44,911 nt of DNA from Deltaproteobacteria bacterium YD0425bin50 (GTDB lineage Bacteria; Desulfobacterota; Desulfobacteria; Desulfobacterales; YD0425bin50): NCBI GenBank assembly GCA_002753105.1, contig PDZT01000009.1, positions 1 to 44,911 of the forward strand. Reading direction: 5' to 3'. The notes under the pieces were generated by a model. That model had not been told where the DNA came from, ran no database searches, and was given only the letters and a program-made list of their open reading frames with translations. How positions within the stretch are numbered: the stretch's first letter is position 1; every line of letters begins with the position of its first letter. Both the position numbers and the translations under genes were made by a program. Below are positions 29,188 through 36,437 of this stretch, in pieces.

Positions 29188-29426
29188 TTCTAACGGATTT
29201 TGTGGTCGACGAAAACCCCGAAGGGGTTATACATACCAGCCCAGGGCAACGCCCTGGGTATAGGAACGTATTGTGAGATAAGCCCTGAAAGGGCGTTACA
29301 TAATGAGGCACATGTCACGCCCTTTCAGGGCTAAGATGTACTTACCAATATCCCAGGGCGTTGCCCTGGGCTGGTATGTCACGCCCTTTTCAGGGCTTAT
29401 CAAATACACCACAAAATCCGTTAGAA
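29188..29426. repeat. 239-bp nested palindromic element with CCCAGGGC and CGCCCTTTCAGGGC units
   Basis: The outer arms TTCTAACGGATTTTGTGGT (29188-29206) and its exact reverse complement (29408-29426) are 19 of 19 identical, with a further imperfect extension outward. Inside are AACCCC/GGGGTT, two copies of the CCCAGGGC...GCCCTGGG hairpin (about 29239 and 29350, inverted to each other) and three GCCCTxxAAGGGC-type hairpins. The inner half-units of roughly 60-70 bp are themselves inverted relative to each other. The element fills the gap between the zinc-finger gene and the tolC-like gene. The tolC frame reads back into it, but its real start lies outside. Confidence 0.9.
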
Positions 29427-29467
29427 CCAGAATTATATCTCTCAAATCAAATTTTCGAAGGAGTACA

Positions 29468-30919
29468 ATGAAAAAAATAATAAAAAGTTCGAAGAAAACT
29501 CCTACATGCTTGTTTCATTATGTAGTCTTTTGGAGTATTGTTTTATCTTTACAAACTCCTATATTTGCAGAAACGGGTGCTTCCAATAAGATTGAGATTG
29601 CAAATATTGACCAATGTATCCAGATAGCCTTAGAAAATAATCGGAATAAGCAGATTAGTCAGCATGACATTGAAATCGCTGAATCCCAATATAGACAGGC
29701 GTTATCTGCATACTGGCCCCAAATTAAAACCGAATTATCCGGGCTGAGGATGGATCAAGACCCTTATTTTATATTTCCTGAAGAAACATCCACGTATTCC
29801 ATTTCAGGCATGTTTCCTTATCCCATTGATGCTACCGTAAGAGTCCCTCAAAAAGATGTTAAGCTCATGAATCGGGATAATTTGATCAGCTCCATACAAC
29901 TTGCTTATCCGCTTATGACAGGCGGAAAAATAGATGCTATTATAAAGCAGGCGACTAATGCTGTGGAAATCGCTAAAATTTCAGCCAGACGCACTGATCT
30001 CCAGATCATGTATGATGTAAAAAGGATATATTTTGCAAGTGTTCTTGCCAATAAACTCAAGCAGATTGGCGACGAGATACTTGAACAGTTTAAAGCAACG
30101 TTAAAACTCACAGAACATATGTATCAACAAGGCTCTGGCCGCGTAAAAAAAACGGATTTTTTAAGAACAAAGACAATTGTTTCTACCATAGCTTCAACGC
30201 TGGCATTATTGGAATCGAATCGGGTTTTAGCACAATCTGCATTAACAAATTATATGGGACTTTCATGGAAACAAGAGGTCATTCTTAAAGAAACGGATAT
30301 CCCTTTTAATCCAATTCAACTTGAACTATCCACTCTTGTCGGTCAGGTATATCAATTTAACCCGGATTGGAATCAGATAGAATTCGCATTAAAAGCCATA
30401 GAAGCTATGATAAAAGAAGCTCAAAGTGGTTATTTTCCTATTATTGCTTTGATTGGCCAATTGACTCATATTGAAAATGCTTATAATAAAGGGGTTGTAG
30501 GCCCCAAGAATACAGACAACTGGGCGATTGGTGTTGCCGTTCATTTACCTCTATTTGAAGGATTTTTAACAGAAAATAGAGTCAAAGAAGCGAAAGCCAA
30601 ATTAAACAAATTGAAACAGCAACAAATCCTTTTAAAAGAAGGACTTGCGCTCCAAATCAAAGATACTTTTCTCCAGATCAACAGAGCCCAAACTCAGGTC
30701 ATGGAAATGAAACAAGCACTTGAAAGTGCAGAGGAAAATTGTGATCTGAATATCCGAGCATACCAGCTTGATCTTGTAGAAACCAAGGAAGTGATTGATG
30801 CGCAGATATTTCTATCGCTTGTCAAAGCTCAATATATGAAAGGAGTGCATGATCATGCGTTTGAACGTGCCAGACTTGAATTTCTTATGGGTCAAACCAT
30901 TCAACAACAATTGGAATAA
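29468..30919 (+). CDS. TolC-family outer-membrane efflux protein
   Basis: A 483-residue outer-membrane factor, the usual TolC length. It forms a trimeric channel-tunnel across the outer membrane and periplasm. The frame is open from 29303, inside the palindromic element, but GAAGGAG just before the ATG at 29468 and a proper signal peptide (residues 1-35, core YVVFWSIVLSL, cleavage near IFAE) fix the start. The two OEP halves are visible: long helices with heptads (QALSAYWPQIKTELSGL; IKEAQSGYFPIIALIGQLTH) and the ending IDAQIFLSLVKAQY. No membrane-fusion or inner-membrane pump gene is adjacent. The following gene, for a PhnD-like protein, starts 10 bp after the stop. Confidence 0.92.
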   Translation: MKKIIKSSKKTPTCLFHYVVFWSIVLSLQTPIFAETGASNKIEIANIDQCIQIALENNRNKQISQHDIEIAESQYRQALSAYWPQIKTELSGLRMDQDPYFIFPEETSTYSISGMFPYPIDATVRVPQKDVKLMNRDNLISSIQLAYPLMTGGKIDAIIKQATNAVEIAKISARRTDLQIMYDVKRIYFASVLANKLKQIGDEILEQFKATLKLTEHMYQQGSGRVKKTDFLRTKTIVSTIASTLALLESNRVLAQSALTNYMGLSWKQEVILKETDIPFNPIQLELSTLVGQVYQFNPDWNQIEFALKAIEAMIKEAQSGYFPIIALIGQLTHIENAYNKGVVGPKNTDNWAIGVAVHLPLFEGFLTENRVKEAKAKLNKLKQQQILLKEGLALQIKDTFLQINRAQTQVMEMKQALESAEENCDLNIRAYQLDLVETKEVIDAQIFLSLVKAQYMKGVHDHAFERARLEFLMGQTIQQQLE

Positions 30920-30929
30920 TCAAAAAACG

Positions 30930-31856
30930 ATGAGTATTAGAACATACCCAATCCAAGTCATTTTTTTGTGGATATTTCTATCAGTTATTCCTTGTGCGGC
31001 TGAATTTTCTGAAAAATCGGATACATCTAAAAAAATCATAAATGTCGGATTTGACAGCTCTATTTTTGTCGGATTAGACGTTGAGTTGAAGGATATCAGG
31101 TCGGCTGTAGATCTATGGGCAGAAGAAGTCTATCTAAACCTCCCGACATATACTAAAGGAAAAACTATTTTTTATGATAGCCTAGAAAAACTGATCCAGG
31201 ATTTTAATGATAAGAAGATATCACTGATGGCCTGTTCTGCTCTGAATTATTTAAAGATAGAATCACAGGTTAACGCTGAGTTAGCATATGTTTATGTTCG
31301 CAACGGCAAAATAAACACTCAATATCTGCTTCTCGTTTCATCCAATTCTAATTTTTCTAATATCAATGATCTCAATAGGAAGCAGCTTGTGTTAAAAGAA
31401 GGAGACGAGATTGGTAGTCTGTTTCTAAATACACTCCTTCTGTCTCAACACCATGTAGAAGCGAATGATTTTTTTTCATCTATTATCAATAAGAAAGATT
31501 ATTCACAGTGTATTTTATCAGTGTTTTTTAATCAGGTAGATGCCTGCATTGCACCAGATACTGTATTTAATACGATGATCATGTTGAATCCTCAGGTTGG
31601 TAAGCGCTTAAAAATACTTTCAAGTTCACCTCCATTTATCAACGATATATCCGTATTCCAAAAAGAAGATGATCCGAAAATAAAAAAAGATATTGAACGA
31701 TTTATTCTCGATGTAAAAAAATCAGCTTACGGTCAACAGATATTAATTTTATTTAAAATGGAGGAAGTGAGGCAATTCGTGCAGTCTGATCTGGATAATC
31801 TAAGGGAATTATTAAAAAGATATCATGATCTTAAGAAAAATGTATCCAAGAAATAA
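30930..31856 (+). CDS. PhnD-like periplasmic substrate-binding protein, copy 1
   Basis: A 308-residue member of the phosphate/phosphite/phosphonate binding-protein family (type 2 periplasmic binding fold). An upstream in-frame ATG at 30849 lies within tolC. The ATG at 30930 gives a clean signal peptide (IQVIFLWIFLSVIPCAA) and was chosen. Recognisable blocks are INVGFDSSIF, LNYLKIESQVNAELAYV, LLLVSSNSNF and ILSVFFNQVDACIAPDTV. It is clearly paralogous to the next gene. ABC permease and ATPase genes are absent. With a sensor kinase two genes downstream, I infer a sensing role and not transport. The ligand is unknown. Confidence 0.85.
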   Translation: MSIRTYPIQVIFLWIFLSVIPCAAEFSEKSDTSKKIINVGFDSSIFVGLDVELKDIRSAVDLWAEEVYLNLPTYTKGKTIFYDSLEKLIQDFNDKKISLMACSALNYLKIESQVNAELAYVYVRNGKINTQYLLLVSSNSNFSNINDLNRKQLVLKEGDEIGSLFLNTLLLSQHHVEANDFFSSIINKKDYSQCILSVFFNQVDACIAPDTVFNTMIMLNPQVGKRLKILSSSPPFINDISVFQKEDDPKIKKDIERFILDVKKSAYGQQILILFKMEEVRQFVQSDLDNLRELLKRYHDLKKNVSKK

Positions 31857-31898
31857 AGAATAAAGGTTAACTGAACAGGTCGAGAGACTACAGATTTT

Positions 31899-32792
31899 AT
31901 GCTTATGAGAAAAAAAATTTTATTATTAGTGTCTTTTTTTTATATATCCATTGTAGCATTCTATTTCATTGAAACGGGTTTTGCTGATGAACCATCAAGA
32001 CAAATGAGATTAGGATTTGATATCTCTATATTCAACGAAAACCCAAACACAACTATCGCTGAAAATCAAGCAGCAATGAGTATTTGGGTATCTGATATTG
32101 AGAAACGCACCAATATATTATCAACACAAAAGTATTATAAAGATATTGATTCAATTGTCATGGATTTAAAAAATAATAAGATTGATCTGGTTACAACCAC
32201 TCCAATCAATTATCTTGAAATAGCTAAACAGGCAAACGTTGAAATCGCTTATGGCAATGAAAGAAAAGATATACGTTATCTACTGATGGTGAATCATAGC
32301 ATAAACACTATAGCTGATCTTCAGCATAAAAAACTCTGTATTCGGAGTAATGATCAAATTGGTTTTTTGTTTATCAATCTCCTTCTACGAACGAATGGCT
32401 ATAAAGAGTTGGACACCTTTTTTGATGCAGTCATAAAAAAATCCGATTTGTCAGAAGTCATTTTATCCGTATTTTTTTCAAAGGCTGATGCATGTGTAGC
32501 AACAGATACTGTTTATCAAACGATGACAGAACTTAATCCACAGGTCAGTAAACAAATCAAAGTAATTGACCAATCTGGTGCAACAATAAATATTGTTTCG
32601 TTTTTTAGAGCAGATTATCCTAAAGAACTGAAAGAAATAGTCAAACGAGAAATTTTTAATCTCAAAAATAATAATTATAGCAAACAAGTATTAACTCTTC
32701 TGAAAATTAAGGATATCTTACCGCTTAACGACTCAGATTTAGATAATATAAGAGACATGATGGAACGATACCAGAAATTTATATCTAAATAA
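31899..32792 (+). CDS. PhnD-like periplasmic substrate-binding protein, copy 2
   Basis: A 297-residue protein with a signal peptide (core ILLLVSFFYISIVAFYF, cleavage near GFADE). It is a tandem paralogue of the preceding gene. Shared landmarks in the same order include GFDxSIF, INYLEIAKQANVEIAY, LLMVN, the near-identical ILSVFFxxxDACxAxDTV, LNPQVxK and a shared tail SDLDNxR. The copies are strongly diverged elsewhere (pocket-lining stretches and the region after LNPQV), so they may bind different ligands. The start could also be the ATG two codons on (31905). It lies 42 bp after copy 1 and 22 bp before the histidine kinase gene. Confidence 0.87.
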   Translation: MLMRKKILLLVSFFYISIVAFYFIETGFADEPSRQMRLGFDISIFNENPNTTIAENQAAMSIWVSDIEKRTNILSTQKYYKDIDSIVMDLKNNKIDLVTTTPINYLEIAKQANVEIAYGNERKDIRYLLMVNHSINTIADLQHKKLCIRSNDQIGFLFINLLLRTNGYKELDTFFDAVIKKSDLSEVILSVFFSKADACVATDTVYQTMTELNPQVSKQIKVIDQSGATINIVSFFRADYPKELKEIVKREIFNLKNNNYSKQVLTLLKIKDILPLNDSDLDNIRDMMERYQKFISK

Positions 32793-32814
32793 TCGTAAAA
32801 CTTAAAAAACTCGA

Positions 32815-34692
32815 ATGAACAATTTTAAAAAATATAAATATAAGAACATCTTTTTTCGTACCTTTATGTTGTCATTGCTAATTTCAACGGTTATTATTTT
32901 AATCTTTGCAGGCGCAACCATACCACGACAAAAAGAAAATTTATTGAGAAGTTTAGAAGCTCAGGCGAATACTATATGTTTATCCATTATGCAATCATGT
33001 GCTAACGCACTTATTCTTGAAGACTACAGCTTTATTGTGAAACATAATTTGGAGGTTGTTCAAAATTACGAGAATATTATGTATATTATTGTTTCTCGCA
33101 AAAATGGATTTACGCTGATTCAAACGAGATCAGGGTGGGAACAAAGACCTAATATTGATCCAATCTGGGTGATTCCATCTAAATCAAAAAAACGAGGAGA
33201 TATTGTATTGAGTTCTCTCATTAATGTCCATGTATTTCATTATTCTATTCCCATTAAATACAGCATTGTTGAATGGGGAGATATTTATATTGGCTTATCA
33301 GTTGATCAATTTTATAAACAATTAAGTCAGATGTACATCATCATATTTTCATTAAGCCTGTTCTGTATTGGACTCGCAACATTTGCTTCTTACTTATTTG
33401 CGCGAAAAATGACTCGTCCCATCCTGTCATTGATCAACACCATTTCTCAGATTGGACAAGGTGAATTGTCTGCACGTGCAAGCATAACAACTGGAGATGA
33501 ATTAGAAATACTTGCGGATGCATTTAATCAAATGACTGAAAAGCTAAATAAAACAACTGTTTCAAGAGATTTTCTTGATCAAATTCTTGAAAACATGACA
33601 GAATGCCTGATTGTAACTACAGAGAATGGAGTCATTCAATTAGTGAATAATGCATTATTGCGAATGCTTAACTATTGTGAAGAAGAGCTTGTTGGAAACA
33701 ACATTAATATCCTTTTTTATGATACGAATCAGCCTTTTTTAATCAATTGGAATTCTGACCTTATTGCAAAAGGATATGGAAAACATATTGAAACCTCTTT
33801 GAAAACTCAAACCGGAGAGATCATCCCGGCTCTTTTTTCAAAAGGGGCAATTTATTTAGGGGATAGTATTTTAGGTATTGTATGCGTTGCTCTCAATATT
33901 CAAGAACGAAAAAAAGCTGAAGAGGCAATCCAATCGGCTTATCAGAAACTTCAGGAAACACAGTCTCAGTTGATACAAACAGCTAAACTGGCTTCAATTG
34001 GAGAATTAGCCGCAGGAGTAGCACATGAACTGAATCAGCCGCTAATGATCATACGTACCGGAGTTCAACTCATGATACGCTCAGCTAAGAAAAAAACGCT
34101 TCAAGTGGACCAACTCGAAAATCAATTCGAAAGCATTGAAAAAAATACTAAACGGATGATGAATATTATTAACCATTTAAGATCATTTTCACGTCAATCA
34201 GAAACCAGTTTTGTTGATGTGGACATCAATGAATTGGTTGATAATACGTTTCTGATGATCGGAGAGCAGTTACGCCTTCGAAATATTGAGGTTATCAAAG
34301 AGGTAAGCCCAACTATCCCGAAGATTAAAGGAAATCCCAATCAGCTTGAACAGGTTTTTTTAAATTTATTGGCAAATAGTAGAGATGCTATAGAAGAAAA
34401 AGGGAAATCAGTTCAGGGTAAAATAACTATAGTTCTACACTGTATTGAACCGTCAAATAATGGGGGAAAATGTATTGAAATCCTTTTTAAAGATAATGGC
34501 TCTGGTATTCCTCAAGACAAATTAGAAAAGATTTATGATCCTTTTTATACCACCAAAGAAGTTGGAAAAGGCACCGGACTTGGTCTTTCGATTAGTTTTG
34601 GAATTATTAAAGAGCATCATGGCGATATACAAGTCATCGAGACCAGTCCAGAAGGGACTACATTTAGCATCAAATTTCCTATTGCCATGTAG
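32815..34692 (+). CDS. Membrane sensor histidine kinase (HAMP-PAS-HisKA-HATPase)
   Basis: A 625-residue inner-membrane sensor. TM1 is about residues 15-35, a periplasmic sensor region 36-172, TM2 173-196 and HAMP 196-250 (RPILSLINTISQIGQGELSAR). A PAS domain (about 255-370) contains LIVTTENGVIQLVNNA. A short coiled coil leads into HisKA with the phospho-acceptor His404 in GVAHELNQP. The HATPase_c domain (about 500-622) has N box EQVFLNLLANSRDAI, G1 DNGSGIP and G2 GTGLGLSI. It belongs to the NtrB-like group by its HELNQPL box. No response regulator follows: the next gene is convergent. The periplasmic region is likely the partner of the two PhnD-like proteins (inference from gene order). Confidence 0.93.
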   Translation: MNNFKKYKYKNIFFRTFMLSLLISTVIILIFAGATIPRQKENLLRSLEAQANTICLSIMQSCANALILEDYSFIVKHNLEVVQNYENIMYIIVSRKNGFTLIQTRSGWEQRPNIDPIWVIPSKSKKRGDIVLSSLINVHVFHYSIPIKYSIVEWGDIYIGLSVDQFYKQLSQMYIIIFSLSLFCIGLATFASYLFARKMTRPILSLINTISQIGQGELSARASITTGDELEILADAFNQMTEKLNKTTVSRDFLDQILENMTECLIVTTENGVIQLVNNALLRMLNYCEEELVGNNINILFYDTNQPFLINWNSDLIAKGYGKHIETSLKTQTGEIIPALFSKGAIYLGDSILGIVCVALNIQERKKAEEAIQSAYQKLQETQSQLIQTAKLASIGELAAGVAHELNQPLMIIRTGVQLMIRSAKKKTLQVDQLENQFESIEKNTKRMMNIINHLRSFSRQSETSFVDVDINELVDNTFLMIGEQLRLRNIEVIKEVSPTIPKIKGNPNQLEQVFLNLLANSRDAIEEKGKSVQGKITIVLHCIEPSNNGGKCIEILFKDNGSGIPQDKLEKIYDPFYTTKEVGKGTGLGLSISFGIIKEHHGDIQVIETSPEGTTFSIKFPIAM

Positions 34693-34710
34693 AATATTTT
34701 GAGAAATTAC

Positions 34711-34745
34711 AAATCAAAAATCGAAAATCGAAAATCTGAAAATCT
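34711..34745. repeat. GAAAATC repeat block between convergent genes
   Basis: Several near-perfect copies of GAAAATC lie between the histidine kinase stop and the plsY stop. The array resembles that at 27588-27621, including the following CTATA. It indicates a dispersed simple-repeat family located after genes in this genome. Confidence 0.7.
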
Positions 34746-35304
34746 ATATGTATCCCTGAATATTGGTTTTGTGTTTATAAACAATTAATAGAACAGTCAG
34801 GAGTATCCCTAAAGAGGGTACAAAATGATACTGATTCGCATTCAGCGAACCCCATGCTAATATGAGTATCATGACAAATGAAGCAAGAAACGGAATTTTT
34901 ACAAGTGAGTATGCTATACACCATGATATACAGGCGATCAGCACAGTAATAGGTGTTACCATCACGCAAAAGCCTAAATAATTGGCAACACCTTTTCCAC
35001 CTTGAAACCCATGAACGCATGGATACGAATTTCCAAGAATAAGTCCAAAACCAACCCATGCTATATGATTCGTTGGCAGGAAAGTAATAGCCAATAGACA
35101 TACTCCAATTGCACGGCCCATGTCTAATAGTAAAATCAAACCCGCCCACATGATACCCGATTGGCGATACACATTCACAACACCCGCATTGCCACTAAAC
35201 TGTTTTCTTGGATCTGTCTTCCCCATCAGTTTAAATAATAGAATGGAGAAATTAACAGAACCAAGAAGATATGCAATAAAACATAATATCAAGGTTTGAA
35301 TCAT
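34744..35304 (-). CDS. plsY: Divergent PlsY-family glycerol-3-phosphate acyltransferase
   Basis: A 186-residue polytopic inner-membrane protein. The PlsY family transfers acyl groups from acyl-phosphate to glycerol-3-phosphate in the first step of phospholipid synthesis. It opens AYLLGSVNFSILLFK and keeps motif 1 (SGNAGVVNVYR) and motif 2 (GFQGGKGVANYLG). Two normally conserved features differ. GATN reads GVVN in motif 1, and the GHxxP stretch before motif 2 reads GNSYP, so the His is Asn. It may be a second, specialised copy. The frame extends to a TTG at 35313 with GGAG 5 bp before it; the ATG at 35304 fits the family start better. It is convergent with the histidine kinase gene. Confidence 0.82.
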   Translation of the reverse strand: MIQTLILCFIAYLLGSVNFSILLFKLMGKTDPRKQFSGNAGVVNVYRQSGIMWAGLILLLDMGRAIGVCLLAITFLPTNHIAWVGFGLILGNSYPCVHGFQGGKGVANYLGFCVMVTPITVLIACISWCIAYSLVKIPFLASFVMILILAWGSLNANQYHFVPSLGILLTVLLIVYKHKTNIQGYI

Positions 35305-35324
35305 TATTATCAATTAGACTCCAT

Positions 35325-35471
35325 CTATACTTTTGCACTTTTTTGTAACCTATTGAAATGACTTATTTTAAAAATTTGTCGATCGTCATTCCGGCGAAAG
35401 CCGGAATCCAGTAAAATCAAGCATTTTGGACTTTGAGTTACGTCAAAAAGGCAAAAAATGCAAAAGTATAG
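35325..35471. repeat. 147-bp nested palindrome with CCGGCGAAAGCCGG core
   Basis: Outer arms CTATACTTTTGCA (35325-35337) and its exact reverse complement (35459-35471) enclose the REP-type hairpin GTCATTCCGGCGAAAGCCGG followed by AATCCAG (35385-35411). Additional inner arms ending GTAAC/GTTAC (about 35346-35350 and 35438-35443) match. The core is the widely distributed CCGGCGAAAGCCGG intergenic repeat, and two more copies occur at 36291 and 36354. The element sits upstream of plsY and just downstream of the small gene at 35486-35938. Confidence 0.85.
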
Positions 35472-35485
35472 ACTCCATGTATGTA

Positions 35486-35938
35486 TTATAATCCCCATAC
35501 ATCTGCCATGTCTGTTATTGATGGGTCTTCATAGCGTTCCATTGTTGCTATCCATTCAGGCATTTTATTCTTAATTGTTGATGTTAGATGCTTAATATCT
35601 TCTTCTGTGACCATTCCCTTTTCGTGAATAAATGTATAAAATTTTTTCAAACTTGCTGCATTACTTTTTATATGTGCCGGACTAGACCACATTGCCTTTT
35701 TGATAAACCAATAGCCCAGAAACATGTCAATATTATATATGCCGTCTTTTGCTTTAATTGCATCTTCGTATAGAAGAAATTCATTGATGTAAAAATCAAT
35801 ATTTGAAATATGATTTTTCGCTGTTTTTGATTTTATGCCGTGGTTTAAAAGATAGGTATAAAATTCATCAAGTAACTTATCATTTTCTTTTTTTATTCTT
35901 TTGCAGTCTTTTTCCCATTTTTCATAGTCAGTTGTCAT
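35486..35938 (-). CDS. Protein resembling a tyrosine-recombinase SAM-like N-terminal domain
   Basis: A 150-residue all-helical protein. Residues 20-115 (LLDEFYTYLLNHGIKSKTAKNHI, then FYINEFLLYED and AASLKKFYTFIHEKG) follow the pattern of the core-binding/SAM-like domain that precedes the catalytic domain of phage-type integrases. There is no catalytic R-H-R-Y domain downstream. It is therefore either a free-standing DNA-binding relative or a truncated recombinase. GAGGATAG before the ATG supports translation. It is followed after 38 bp of spacing on its upstream side by the Cys-rich gene, and the pair is framed by nested palindromes. A related function is inferred only from this pattern. Confidence 0.7.
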   Translation of the reverse strand: MTTDYEKWEKDCKRIKKENDKLLDEFYTYLLNHGIKSKTAKNHISNIDFYINEFLLYEDAIKAKDGIYNIDMFLGYWFIKKAMWSSPAHIKSNAASLKKFYTFIHEKGMVTEEDIKHLTSTIKNKMPEWIATMERYEDPSITDMADVWGL

Positions 35939-35976
35939 CGTCTATCCTCAGTATAATTATTCATCAACAACAAATT

Positions 35977-36207
35977 CTATTGATTTCCAAAACCATTATA
36001 TTCTCCACAATCAGGACATTGCCAAGTAATCCCATTGCAGGACATGCCCCAAAAATTGTCATGCATGCATATCTGACATATATGAAATCCACAACGGCAA
36101 CGCCACGTAAACATAAATTCTTGATTACAACAGTGGCATAACCGATAAGATTTTTTAGATCTTTTGGAGACATCACCGTTGGATTTTATCATTTCATTCG
36201 TTTTCAT
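35977..36207 (-). CDS. Small Cys-rich zinc-ribbon-like protein
   Basis: A 76-residue protein with ten cysteines (24, 26, 27, 37, 39, 44, 47, 57, 64, 67) arranged as CHCC, CRC, CxxC and CPDC plus His42 and His49. This is enough for two interleaved zinc sites. The ending TWQCPDCGEYNGFGNQ is a rubredoxin/zinc-ribbon-like knuckle. The dense and regular cysteines argue that this is the coding frame; the overlapping frame at 35964-36176 has no such order. I do not recognise a named family. It is encoded just upstream of the integrase-like gene on the same strand, and the two may be co-transcribed. Confidence 0.7.
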   Translation of the reverse strand: MKTNEMIKSNGDVSKRSKKSYRLCHCCNQEFMFTWRCRCGFHICQICMHDNFWGMSCNGITWQCPDCGEYNGFGNQ

Positions 36208-36230
36208 GTGAATATGTATATGTAATGATT

Positions 36231-36428
36231 GGGCGAGTTTATCCCATATGCATCAAGCAAAGACAAAAACCAGTAAGAACGCTACCAATTCTGGATTCCG
36301 ACTTTCGTCGGAATGACGTTCGGTCGGTCATGATAATAACGCTATAGGCAATCGTCATACCGGCGAAAGCCGGTATCCAGTAAATTCAATACGTTCTTAG
36401 CTTGATGCATATGGAGATTATCCCGCCC
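36231..36428. repeat. 198-bp nested palindrome with two opposed CCGGCGAAAGCCGG-type cores
   Basis: The outer arms pair 36231-36258 with 36400-36428 (shared CATATGCATCAAGC and its complement, then GGGCG ends, with a few mismatches). Inside them AAGAACG/CGTTCTT also face each other. The interior holds two REP cores in opposite orientation: CTGGATTCCGAC...GTCGGAATGAC (36291-36317) and GTCATACCGGCGAAAGCCGG with TATCCAG (36354-36380). The second core shows compensatory changes (AC/GT) that keep its hairpin paired. It separates the Cys-rich gene from asd. Confidence 0.85.
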
Positions 36429-36437
36429 TGCTGTAGT

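Noticed and set aside
29188..29426. CRISPR array
   Set aside because: The repeats are palindromic and inverted to each other, with no regular spacers and no cas genes nearby.
29303..29467. N-terminal extension of the tolC-like gene into the palindromic element
   Set aside because: The extension encodes repeat sequence, while a good ribosome site and signal peptide define the ATG at 29468.
34775..35149. 124-codon minus-strand frame overlapping plsY
   Set aside because: It runs in another frame of plsY on the same strand; the plsY frame has the membrane segments and family motifs.
35964..36176. 70-codon frame overlapping the Cys-rich gene
   Set aside because: It is a shifted frame of the same strand without ordered cysteines and with no better start site.
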